DNA from: Eubacterium sp. UBA3782 | GTDB lineage: Bacteria; Bacillota; Clostridia; Lachnospirales; Lachnospiraceae | DNA length: 19,275 bases | Assembly: GCA_002368795.1 (NCBI GenBank) | Contig: DFFG01000072.1 | Location: 23,475-42,749 of the forward strand | Direction of reading: 5' to 3' | In this document: piece by piece, positions 8,045-14,053 of the stretch | Position numbering within the stretch: position 1 is the first letter of the stretch | How the letters are laid out: the number at the start of each line of letters is the position of its first letter | Notes under the pieces: generated by a model | Databases searched by the model: none | Seen by the model: the letters and a program-made list of their open reading frames with translations, nothing else | What the model was told of the DNA's origin: nothing | Program-made: the position numbers and the translations under genes

Positions 8045-8077
8045 CAGAATAGACGACAGAATAGACGACAGAATAGA
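8045..8077 (+). repeat. 12-bp tandem repeat, 2.75 copies
   Basis: The unit CAGAATAGACGA occurs at 8045-8056 and 8057-8068, followed by a partial third copy CAGAATAGA at 8069-8077. The array lies wholly inside the loop of leader helix P2. Confidence 0.9.
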
Positions 8078-8214
8078 ACAATACCGTTTCAGCAGATGTT
8101 CCCGAGGCGCAGGGCGATGCGGCCGTCCTGCGGCAGGTACAAATGCTGGCCCAAAAATGACAGAGTAAAGCGGGAATGATCCGGTGATGGCTTTGTCAAT
8201 ACATCGAATCATGC

Positions 8215-8250
8215 AGGCGGTCTCTTTTTGCAGAAGAGGCTGCTTTTTTT
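8215..8250 (+). terminator. Intrinsic terminator in the leader of the molybdenum block
   Basis: AGGCGGTCTCTT (8215-8226) pairs with AAGAGGCTGCTT (8234-8245) through three G-T wobbles, around the loop TTTGCAG, and seven Ts run at 8244-8250. It sits 27 bases before the start codon of the first gene, so transcripts starting at 7972 must pass it: an attenuator. Confidence 0.75.
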
Positions 8251-8276
8251 GTTAAAACGATAAAAGGAGAACAACG

Positions 8277-9308
8277 ATGAAAAAGGTCAGAGTACAGGAT
8301 GCTGTCGGCATGACGCTGTGTCACGATATTACCGCAATGCGGGATGGCTTCAAGGGAGCTGCCTTTAAGAGAGGCCACGTGATCCGCGAGGAGGATATCG
8401 AGGAGATGCTCGATATCGGAAAGCGGACCGTGTTTATCTGGGAGGAGAATGCCGGGGAGATCCATGAAGAGGACTGTGCCCTGCGTATGGCGGCAATGGC
8501 TCCGGTTAAGAATGCCCACTATACGGATGTTTCCGAAGGAAAGGTCCTGCTGATGGCGGACCAGCGGGGCATGTTCCGGGTAAATACCGACCTTCTTCGC
8601 CGGATCAACAGCATCGGTGATATCACGATCGCCACCCTTCCGGACCATTATCCGGCAGAGGCAGGTGCAAGACTTGCATCCATGCGGATCGTACCTCTGG
8701 TTACAAAGGAAGAGCAGATCATCGAGGCCGAGCGCCTCAGCCGGGAAGCCGAAGCGGCTGGAAATCCTCTGCTGGATCTTCTTCCCTATCAGAACAGAAA
8801 GATCGGCGTGATCATTACCGGATCGGAGGTATACAGCGGACGGATCAAGGACAAGTTTGAGCCCGTGGTACGTGCCAAGATGAAACATTTTCCGGCAGAG
8901 ATCGTCGGCGTGACGATCTGTGATGACGATCTGGATATGATCATCCAGGCGGCAAAAGCGCATCTGGCAAAGGGCGCCGACTTCCTGATCTTTACCGGCG
9001 GCATGTCCGTTGATCCGGATGATCTTACCCCCACAGCGATCCGCGGACTGGGAGCAGAGATCATCAGTCACGGCGTTCCGGCCCAGCCAGGCAACATGAC
9101 CCTTGTGGCCTACCTTGAGGATGTGGCGATCCTGGGTGTTCCCGGTGCGGCGATCTCACTGCCGACGACGATCTTTGATGTGCTCCTGCCGCAGATCTTT
9201 GCCGGAGAGCGCATTTCAAAAGAAGACCTGATCCGTCTGGGCGATGGCGGACTCTGTCAGATGTGTAAGTCCTGCCACTGGCCGAACTGTACTTTCGGAA
9301 GATATTGA
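8277..9308 (+). CDS. MoeA-like molybdopterin-binding protein with Cys-rich tail
   Basis: A 343-aa protein. Residues of about 175-310 form a MoCF/MPT-binding domain: IGVIITGSEV, then FTGGMSVDPDD at 239-249 (the GG-x-S-x-x-x-D substrate loop) and LGVPGAAISLPTT near 292. The N-terminal 170 residues begin KKVRVQDAVGMTLCHDIT, a MoeA-like opening, but the protein is shorter than MoeA (about 400) and lacks MoeA's full domain III/IV arrangement. The last 17 residues carry four cysteines, C327, C330, C333 and C338, spaced CxxCxxCxxxxC, which suggests a metal or Fe-S site. Known of the family: MoCF domains bind molybdopterin or its adenylate in the cytoplasm. It is the first gene of the molybdenum block, started at the ATG with AAAAGGAG nine bases upstream. 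Whether it inserts Mo or matures a specific enzyme is unknown. Confidence 0.88.
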   Translation: MKKVRVQDAVGMTLCHDITAMRDGFKGAAFKRGHVIREEDIEEMLDIGKRTVFIWEENAGEIHEEDCALRMAAMAPVKNAHYTDVSEGKVLLMADQRGMFRVNTDLLRRINSIGDITIATLPDHYPAEAGARLASMRIVPLVTKEEQIIEAERLSREAEAAGNPLLDLLPYQNRKIGVIITGSEVYSGRIKDKFEPVVRAKMKHFPAEIVGVTICDDDLDMIIQAAKAHLAKGADFLIFTGGMSVDPDDLTPTAIRGLGAEIISHGVPAQPGNMTLVAYLEDVAILGVPGAAISLPTTIFDVLLPQIFAGERISKEDLIRLGDGGLCQMCKSCHWPNCTFGRY

Positions 9309-9393
9309 TCTATTCAGATGGAGCACTCCGGAAACGGAAGGTTCCCGTGTATGCAGCGAGGCAGCCCGCCAAAAGGCCGTCTGGTAGAAAATC

Positions 9394-10395
9394 ATGATCG
9401 ATACATTTGGAAGAAAAATAAATTATCTGCGAATCTCCGTGACAGAGCGCTGCAATCTGCGCTGCCGGTACTGCATGCCGGAGGAAGGGATCTGCAAGAA
9501 AACGCACGAGGAGATGCTGACCGAAGACGAGCTGATCTCCTGTGTGCGCGCGGCGGTATCCCTTGGCATGACCAAGTTCCGTCTGACGGGCGGTGAGCCG
9601 CTGGTAAAGCGAAATCTGCTTTCAATCTGTAAGCGGATCACGGAGATACCGGGTGTAGAGGAGCTTTGTCTGACGACCAATGCGACCCTGCTTCCGGATA
9701 CGGCGGAGGATCTTGTCCGGGCCGGCGTCAGCCGGGTCAATATCAGCCTGGATACCCTGGATCCCAGGAAGTATGGGTGGATCACCAGGCGCGGATCACT
9801 GCGCGAAGCCCTGGATGGGATCGATGCGGCGCTCCATGCCGGCTTTGCGAAGGTAAAGCTGAATGCGGTGCTCATCGGAGGCTTTAACGACGACGAGATT
9901 CCAGCTCTTGCCGATCTTACCAGGAAATGGCCGGTGGATATGCGGTTTATCGAAATGATGCCGATGGCGGGCAATACAGAATTTGGCCCGGAGGCTTACA
10001 TCCCATATACCCGGGTGCTGGAGGCGCTGCCGGAGCTCGTGCCGGTAAGCAATAAAAGCGCATCCGGTCTGGCTGGATCATTGCCTGGCGGCATGCCAGA
10101 GCAAAATGGTGTTGCGAAGCTCTACCGCCTGCCGGGGGCCCTGGGAAATGTGGGCCTGATCAGCCCGGTCAATGCCCATTTCTGCCGGACCTGCAGCCGG
10201 CTTAGGCTGACAGCAGACGGAAAGCTAAAGCCCTGCCTCCATTCAGAAGCAGAATATCCCGTCAAGGGTCTGGATGAAGAAGAGATAAAAAAGCAATTTG
10301 CTGCTGCGATCTATGGCAAGCCGGAATGGCATGGGAATCTTTCTGTGACAGAACGGAGCCATGCCCTGCGGAGAATGAACCAGATCGGCGGATAA
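9394..10395 (+). CDS. moaA: GTP 3',8-cyclase MoaA
   Basis: A 333-aa radical SAM enzyme that, with MoaC, turns GTP into cyclic pyranopterin monophosphate, the first step of molybdenum cofactor synthesis. Seen: the radical SAM cluster motif C20-x3-C24-x2-C27 in TERCNLRCRYC, the SAM-binding GGEP in RLTGGEPLVKR, and the second cluster's C264-x2-C267-x13-C281 in FCRTCSRLRLTADGKLKPC. The protein ends in Gly-Gly (QIGG), the catalytic tail needed in MoaA. It starts at the ATG at 9394; the ribosome binding site is weak (AAAAGG is too far upstream), so translation may be coupled to the preceding gene 86 bases away. Its last codons lie inside the first unit of a 17-bp tandem repeat. Confidence 0.97.
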   Translation: MIDTFGRKINYLRISVTERCNLRCRYCMPEEGICKKTHEEMLTEDELISCVRAAVSLGMTKFRLTGGEPLVKRNLLSICKRITEIPGVEELCLTTNATLLPDTAEDLVRAGVSRVNISLDTLDPRKYGWITRRGSLREALDGIDAALHAGFAKVKLNAVLIGGFNDDEIPALADLTRKWPVDMRFIEMMPMAGNTEFGPEAYIPYTRVLEALPELVPVSNKSASGLAGSLPGGMPEQNGVAKLYRLPGALGNVGLISPVNAHFCRTCSRLRLTADGKLKPCLHSEAEYPVKGLDEEEIKKQFAAAIYGKPEWHGNLSVTERSHALRRMNQIGG

Positions 10396-10431
10396 GCCAG
10401 AGCGGCGGACAAACCAGATCGACGGATAAGC
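10381..10431 (+). repeat. 17-bp tandem repeat, three copies, across the moaA stop
   Basis: Three head-to-tail units: CAGATCGGCGGATAAGC (10381-10397), CAGAGCGGCGGACAAAC (10398-10414) and CAGATCGACGGATAAGC (10415-10431). Unit 1 encodes the last four MoaA residues and its TAA stop; unit 2 differs from it at three positions and unit 3 at one. Confidence 0.9.
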
Positions 10432-10527
10432 CGGATCTTTGCCTGCAGTCTGGGCTCCACCTGGCTGAGCAAAAAAGGAAGAAGAAAAGCCTGTATATTG
10501 CCAGGTATCGTTTTGCGGAGGAAAACC

Positions 10528-11052
10528 ATGGGAGAGTTTACGCATTTTAATGATGAGGGCAGAGCAAAGATGGTCGATGTCGGAGAGAAGCCCGAGACGG
10601 TGCGCACAGCCCGCGCTGCCGCAAGAGTCCTGGTCAATGACGGGACCTATGCGCTGATTCGCTCCGGCGGCGTCAAAAAGGGAGATGTGCTGACCGTGGC
10701 GCAGATCGCCGGGATCATGGGCGCCAAGCGTACGCCGGACCTCATTCCCATGTGTCATCCTGTCATGATCAATGGGATCGACCTGCATCTATCCCTGGCC
10801 GGACCTGCGGAGCAGTATGGAAAGGATCCTGCACTGGAGGGCTGGTATGCTGTCGAGATCATCGCGGAAACCCGCTGCATGGGAAAAACCGGGGTAGAGA
10901 TGGAAGCATTGACGGCGGTGTCCGTCGCGGCGCTTACGGTCTACGATATGTGCAAGGCAGTCCAGAAGGATATGGTCATTACCGACATCCGCCTTCTGGA
11001 GAAGACCGGCGGCGTACATGGCGATTTCCGCCGCGATGAGACCGTAAAATAA
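10528..11052 (+). CDS. moaC: Cyclic pyranopterin monophosphate synthase MoaC
   Basis: A 174-aa protein that rearranges the MoaA product into cyclic pyranopterin monophosphate. Family residues are visible: K51 in VKKGDVLTVAQIAG, H77 in LIPMCHPVMI, and D140/K143 in VYDMCKAVQKDMVI, matching the catalytic Lys, His, Asp and Lys known from E. coli MoaC. GKTGVEMEALTAVS and DIRLLEKTGG are also typical. It is about 12 residues longer than E. coli MoaC, with an extra stretch AEQYGKDPALEG near residue 95. I chose the ATG at 10528, which has GGAGG seven bases upstream, over an in-frame ATG at 10498 without one. It follows moaA by 132 bases. Confidence 0.96.
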   Translation: MGEFTHFNDEGRAKMVDVGEKPETVRTARAAARVLVNDGTYALIRSGGVKKGDVLTVAQIAGIMGAKRTPDLIPMCHPVMINGIDLHLSLAGPAEQYGKDPALEGWYAVEIIAETRCMGKTGVEMEALTAVSVAALTVYDMCKAVQKDMVITDIRLLEKTGGVHGDFRRDETVK

Positions 11053-11064
11053 GAACAGGAATGT

Positions 11065-11082
11065 CCGCCGGAAAGCCGGCGG
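11065..11082 (+). terminator. GC-rich hairpin after moaC
   Basis: CCGCCGG (11065-11071) pairs with CCGGCGG (11076-11082) around an AAAG loop. There is no T-run, so it is more likely an mRNA-stabilising or processing hairpin than a full terminator. Confidence 0.4.
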
Positions 11083-11159
11083 CATCCGACGGATAGATAT
11101 ACGAAACATAATATAAAGATCCTCAGGGAGAAATATTAAGATCCCTAAGGGAGGAGAGA

Positions 11160-11264
11160 ATGTCCGGAGCTCTGACGGCAGAGCGGCAAATTTCGGGCAG
11201 ACCAGAGGAAGGAAAGGAGATACGTCATGGCATACAAGGCAGCTGTCATAACGGTCAGCGATAA
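11160..11264 (+). other. Possible 34-codon small ORF overlapping the start of the MogA-MoaE-like gene
   Basis: An ATG at 11160 follows a strong GGGAGGAG (11149-11156) and opens 34 codons, ending at TAA 11262-11264, in a different frame and 38 bases into the next gene. The peptide (starting MSGALTAERQISG) has no recognisable domain. It could be a translated leader that couples or competes with the next gene, or a chance ORF. Confidence 0.25.
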
Positions 11265-12162
11265 AGGGGCGAAGGGAGAGCGAAAGGATACCAGCGGTCC
11301 GGCCGTCTGTGCGATGCTGACGGAGGATGGCTACGAGGTGATCCATACATCGATCGTTCCCGATGAGAAGAAAGCCATTAAGCACGAGCTGATCAAGTGT
11401 GCGGATGAGCTGAATTGCGCCCTTGTCATTACCACGGGCGGTACCGGATTCTCGCCGAGGGATGTCACGCCGGAAGCCACCAAAAAGGTGGTGGAGCGCC
11501 TGACGCCTGGCATTCCGGAAGCCATGCGCGCAGAAAGCATGAAGATCACCCCCAAGGGCTGCCTGTCCAGAGAGATGGCCGGCATCCGGGGAAAAACATT
11601 GATTATCAACCTTCCGGGAAGTGAGAAGGCTGCCAGGGAAAACCTGGCCGCAGTGCTGAAGCCGGTCAGGCATGGGATCGATATGCTGTATTCCGCCGGC
11701 TCTGCGGACTGCGGGGAACCGCATCATGAGCATCACCATGAACATGAGCATGAACATGAGCATGAGAGTGCCCCTCAGGCCGCCCCTTCTGCCGATGCAT
11801 GGATGCGTGAGGCAAAGCAGGACCCGGATGCGGGTAAAGTTGGCATGTACCTGATGCACAACGGCACCGTGCGGGAGAGCGCCCGTGCAAAGGTGCGGGA
11901 AGGGGCAGAGGATACGGCTCCTGTTACGGGCATGCATTTTGATTATGACGATGCAAAGGTCGAGGAGGCTATTAACAAAGCCAGAGGGCTTGAGGGTGTC
12001 TATTATGTCCGTGTCTGGCTGAACAGAGGCGAGCTGAAGGTTGGGGACGATATCATGCTTTTCCTGATCGGCGGAGACACCAGACCGCATACGATCTCCG
12101 CGCTGGAGACGCTGGTCGGCGATATTAAGACAAATTGTGTAACAGAAAAAGAAAAGTACTAA
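11227..12162 (+). CDS. MogA/MoaB-type adenylyltransferase fused to a MoaE-like domain via a His-rich linker
   Basis: A 311-aa two-domain protein. Residues 1-160 are a MogA/MoaB domain: AVITVSDKGAKGERKDTSGP at the N-terminus, the MPT-binding loop TTGGTGFSPRD at 69-79, and INLPGSEKAA near 125. It would adenylylate molybdopterin. Residues 166-180 are a His/Glu linker with nine His. Residues of about 190-311 resemble MoaE, the large subunit of molybdopterin synthase. GTVRE (213-217) matches the GTVRD motif, YYVRVWLNRGELKVGDD matches the HR-x-G-x-L-x-x-GD region, and K301 and K308 keep the seven-residue spacing of MoaE's catalytic lysines. So one chain would carry both dithiolene transfer and adenylylation (inference). 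The ATG at 11227 has AAAGGAGA six bases upstream. No MoaD partner is visible in the window. Confidence 0.85.
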   Translation: MAYKAAVITVSDKGAKGERKDTSGPAVCAMLTEDGYEVIHTSIVPDEKKAIKHELIKCADELNCALVITTGGTGFSPRDVTPEATKKVVERLTPGIPEAMRAESMKITPKGCLSREMAGIRGKTLIINLPGSEKAARENLAAVLKPVRHGIDMLYSAGSADCGEPHHEHHHEHEHEHEHESAPQAAPSADAWMREAKQDPDAGKVGMYLMHNGTVRESARAKVREGAEDTAPVTGMHFDYDDAKVEEAINKARGLEGVYYVRVWLNRGELKVGDDIMLFLIGGDTRPHTISALETLVGDIKTNCVTEKEKY

Positions 12163-12168
12163 TGCGTT

Positions 12169-12190
12169 CGTTGTGAATCGATTCAAAACG
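12169..12190 (+). promoter_or_regulatory. Palindromic operator candidate upstream of modA
   Basis: A 22-bp palindrome with a single mismatched pair: outer arms CGTT and AACG around the perfect 12-bp core TGAATCGATTCA (12174-12185). A possible promoter, TTGTGA (12171-12176) with TATATG at 12192-12197 (spacing 15, short), overlaps it. The CGTT/AACG ends recall ModE sites, but the interior does not match the E. coli consensus. No regulator gene is next to it. Confidence 0.45.
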
Positions 12191-12255
12191 GTATATGCGT
12201 GTAAAGCCACGTGTATATAGATCCATTTCTGAAACAGGGAAAGGAGAATCACACC

Positions 12256-13245
12256 ATGAAAGCAGGAAAGTTACTTGCAGGAGTGCTGGCGGGGATCATG
12301 ATCGCCTCGCTGGCAGCATGCGGCTCATCAGCCGCAGGAGGAGCATCGGAACCGGAGACACAGGCAGTAAGCGCGGCAGAGGAAACCGCAGAGAGCACCG
12401 CCGCATCTGCAGAGGCAGAAGCCCCGGCAGAGGAAGCGTCGGCACCTGCCGAAGAAGCTGAACCGGCAGAAGAGGCAGCAGAGAGCGCAGACGCAGATAC
12501 GGCAGAGACGAAGGAGATCATCGTATTTGCTGCCGCGTCCATGACGGAGACGCTCACAGAGATCAAGGATCTCTACGAAGCTGCGAATCCCGGGATCAAG
12601 ATCACCTACAATTTTGATTCCTCCGGCACGCTGAAGACGCAGATCGAGGAAAATGCGGACTGTGACATTTTCATCTCCGCAGCCCCGAAGCAGATGAACC
12701 AGCTCGATATCGAGAAGGACGAGGAGGCAAATCCGGACCGGCTGGATTTTGTGGATCCTGCGACCCGCATCGATCTCCTTGAAAACAAGGTCGCGCTGGT
12801 CGTACCGGACGGCAATCCAAAGGGCATCGAATCCTTTGACCAGCTGGCAGAAAGCCTGAAGGCCGGGGATATCCTGATGGCCATGGGAAATGCAGACGTA
12901 CCGGTGGGACAGTACACTCAGAAGATCTTCGCGTTTTACGGACTTGAGGAAGAAGCCCTGGCAAATGCCGGCGTGATCTCCTACGGCACCAATGTCAAGG
13001 AGGTAACGACCCAGGTCGTGGAAGCCAGCGTAGATGCCGGTGTCGTATATGCGACCGATGCATTCAGTGCAGGTCTGCCGGTCATCGACACGGCAACGGC
13101 TGAGATGTGCGGACAGGTCATCTATCCGGCAGCCGTGCTGAAGATCAGCAAAAACCCGGAGGAGGCAAAGGCCTTCCTTGATTATCTGCAGGGAGATGAG
13201 GCCATGGCTGTTTTTGAGACGGTCGGTTTCTCGAAGCTGGGATAA
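12256..13245 (+). CDS. modA: Molybdate-binding lipoprotein ModA
   Basis: A 329-aa extracytoplasmic binding protein of the molybdate ABC transporter. Residues 1-21 are a lipoprotein signal peptide, with lipobox LAAC and lipidated C22. Residues 23-86 are a very Ala/Glu-rich, Pro-containing linker with no Lys or aromatic residue before K86. The binding domain starts at E87-I-I-V-F-A-A-A-S-M, the ModA opening whose Ser helps bind oxyanion, followed by DSSGTLKTQIEENADCDIFIS and, late, VYATDAFSAG. Known of the family: ModA binds molybdate or tungstate. I chose the ATG at 12256 (AAGGAG nine bases upstream, signal peptide directly after) over an in-frame ATG at 12211. A terminator separates it from modB, which fits the excess of binding protein over membrane parts. 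Confidence 0.94.
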   Translation: MKAGKLLAGVLAGIMIASLAACGSSAAGGASEPETQAVSAAEETAESTAASAEAEAPAEEASAPAEEAEPAEEAAESADADTAETKEIIVFAAASMTETLTEIKDLYEAANPGIKITYNFDSSGTLKTQIEENADCDIFISAAPKQMNQLDIEKDEEANPDRLDFVDPATRIDLLENKVALVVPDGNPKGIESFDQLAESLKAGDILMAMGNADVPVGQYTQKIFAFYGLEEEALANAGVISYGTNVKEVTTQVVEASVDAGVVYATDAFSAGLPVIDTATAEMCGQVIYPAAVLKISKNPEEAKAFLDYLQGDEAMAVFETVGFSKLG

Positions 13246-13271
13246 ACAGGAACAGACAGATACGTAAAAAT

Positions 13272-13311
13272 GGGGTCAGCCGCGCGTAAGTTCTCGTGCG
13301 GCCCCCTTTTT
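13272..13311 (+). terminator. Intrinsic terminator between modA and modB
   Basis: GGGG (13272-13275), a TCA bulge and GCCGCGC (13279-13285) pair with GTGCGGC (13296-13302) and CCCC (13303-13306). Five Ts follow at 13307-13311. It would let only part of the modA transcripts continue into modBC. Confidence 0.75.
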
Positions 13312-13375
13312 ACTAAGTACATACGTAAGCCGGGGCGTTCGAGATGCAGGGATATGACCCCGGGATCGGAGAAAA

Positions 13376-14053
13376 ATGACTGGTATCGACTGGTATCCGC
13401 TGTGGAATTCCCTGCGGATCGCTGCTGCCAGCTGTGTGCTGGTATTTTTCCTTGGCATATTCTGCGCGTACTATGCGGCAAGACTGCCCAGGATCATAAA
13501 AGGAATACTCGATGTCGTCCTCACACTGCCGATGGTCCTGCCGCCGACGGTGTGCGGTTATTTTTTGCTGCTTGTCTTCGGCGCACGCCGGCCCCTTGGC
13601 ATGCTTCTGGCAGATCTCGGCATAAAGTTCGTGATGACCTGGCAGGGCGGGATCCTTGCGGCGTCCGTGGTGGCTTTTCCACTCATGTACCGGACGGCAA
13701 GAGGCGCTTTTGAGAGCTTCGACCAGAATCTTGCCTGGTCGGCACAGACCCTGGGGCTTTCGGATACCTTCATTTTCTGGCGGATCCGGATGCCTGCCTG
13801 CCGGCAGGGCATTCTGGCAGGTACCGTGCTTGCCTTTGCCAGAGCACTTGGCGAGTATGGCGCCACAAGCATGCTGATCGGCTATACGCCGGGCCGGACG
13901 GCGACCATCTCCACCACCGTCTATCAGCTGTGGCGGACCAATGACGAGCGTGGCGCCATGTTTTGGGTACTGGTCAATCTGGCGATCAGCACGGTGGTGC
14001 TGCTGACCGTCAATATGCTGGAGACGCGGCAGAAGAGGACGGTGAGGAAATGA
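13376..14053 (+). CDS. modB: Molybdate ABC transporter permease ModB
   Basis: A 225-aa inner-membrane permease with about five hydrophobic helices, the first at residues 11-35. Seen: LTLPMVLPPTVCGYFLLL, a signature of ModB/CysT-type permeases, and the cytoplasmic coupling loop ARALGEYGATSMLIGYTPGRT, the EAA-like motif that contacts the ATPase. ModB forms the molybdate channel with a second ModB copy. The start at 13376 has GGAGA only three bases upstream, so initiation may be weak. Its stop TGA (14051-14053) overlaps the modC ATG (14050-14052) in an ATGA, so the two are translationally coupled. Confidence 0.95.
   Translation: MTGIDWYPLWNSLRIAAASCVLVFFLGIFCAYYAARLPRIIKGILDVVLTLPMVLPPTVCGYFLLLVFGARRPLGMLLADLGIKFVMTWQGGILAASVVAFPLMYRTARGAFESFDQNLAWSAQTLGLSDTFIFWRIRMPACRQGILAGTVLAFARALGEYGATSMLIGYTPGRTATISTTVYQLWRTNDERGAMFWVLVNLAISTVVLLTVNMLETRQKRTVRK

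Larger units (their letters stand above)
7972..8276 (+). promoter_or_regulatory. Long structured 5' leader, candidate riboswitch/attenuator
   Basis: No gene is seen in the 544 bases between gpmI and the MoeA-like gene. The leader folds as follows. P1 pairs GTCTGCC (7988-7994) with GGCAGAC (8015-8021), extendable by wobble pairs to 7983/8026. P2 pairs CGGTATTG (8028-8035) with CAATACCG (8079-8086). P3 pairs CGCAGGGCG (8108-8116) with CGTCCTGCG (8124-8132). P4 pairs ATGAT (8176-8180) with ATCAT (8208-8212) and GATG with CATC inside. An intrinsic terminator follows at 8215-8250. The architecture, folded domain then terminator then ribosome binding site, is that of a transcriptional riboswitch or attenuator. 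The downstream genes would fit a molybdenum cofactor, molybdate or tungsten ligand, but I could not fit it to the Moco motif, so the class is open. Confidence 0.5.

Noticed and set aside
7974..8179. Short forward frames of about 64 codons in the molybdenum leader
   Set aside because: No ribosome binding site, Arg/Cys-rich composition and overlap with helices and tandem repeats indicate chance frames in structured RNA.
7972..8250. Direct assignment of the leader as a Moco riboswitch
   Set aside because: The conserved sequence blocks I associate with that motif were not found, and P1 is local rather than the long closing helix expected. Kept only as an unclassified leader.
9326..9338. TCCG-GAAA-CGGA tetraloop hairpin before moaA
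   Set aside because: Only four base pairs, with no surrounding conserved structure; not enough for a regulatory call.
11116..11155. Imperfect direct repeat (AAGATCC... twice, 22 bases apart) upstream of the fusion gene
   Set aside because: Only seven bases match exactly and no promoter elements line up with it; too weak to call an operator.
10789..12252. 487-codon open frame on the reverse strand
   Set aside because: It runs antisense across moaC and the MogA-MoaE-like fusion gene, both clearly real; no family resemblance.
13259..13330. Recurring TACGTAA words near modA/modB and in the gpmI leader
   Set aside because: Short, unevenly placed and not symmetric around promoters; likely coincidence.
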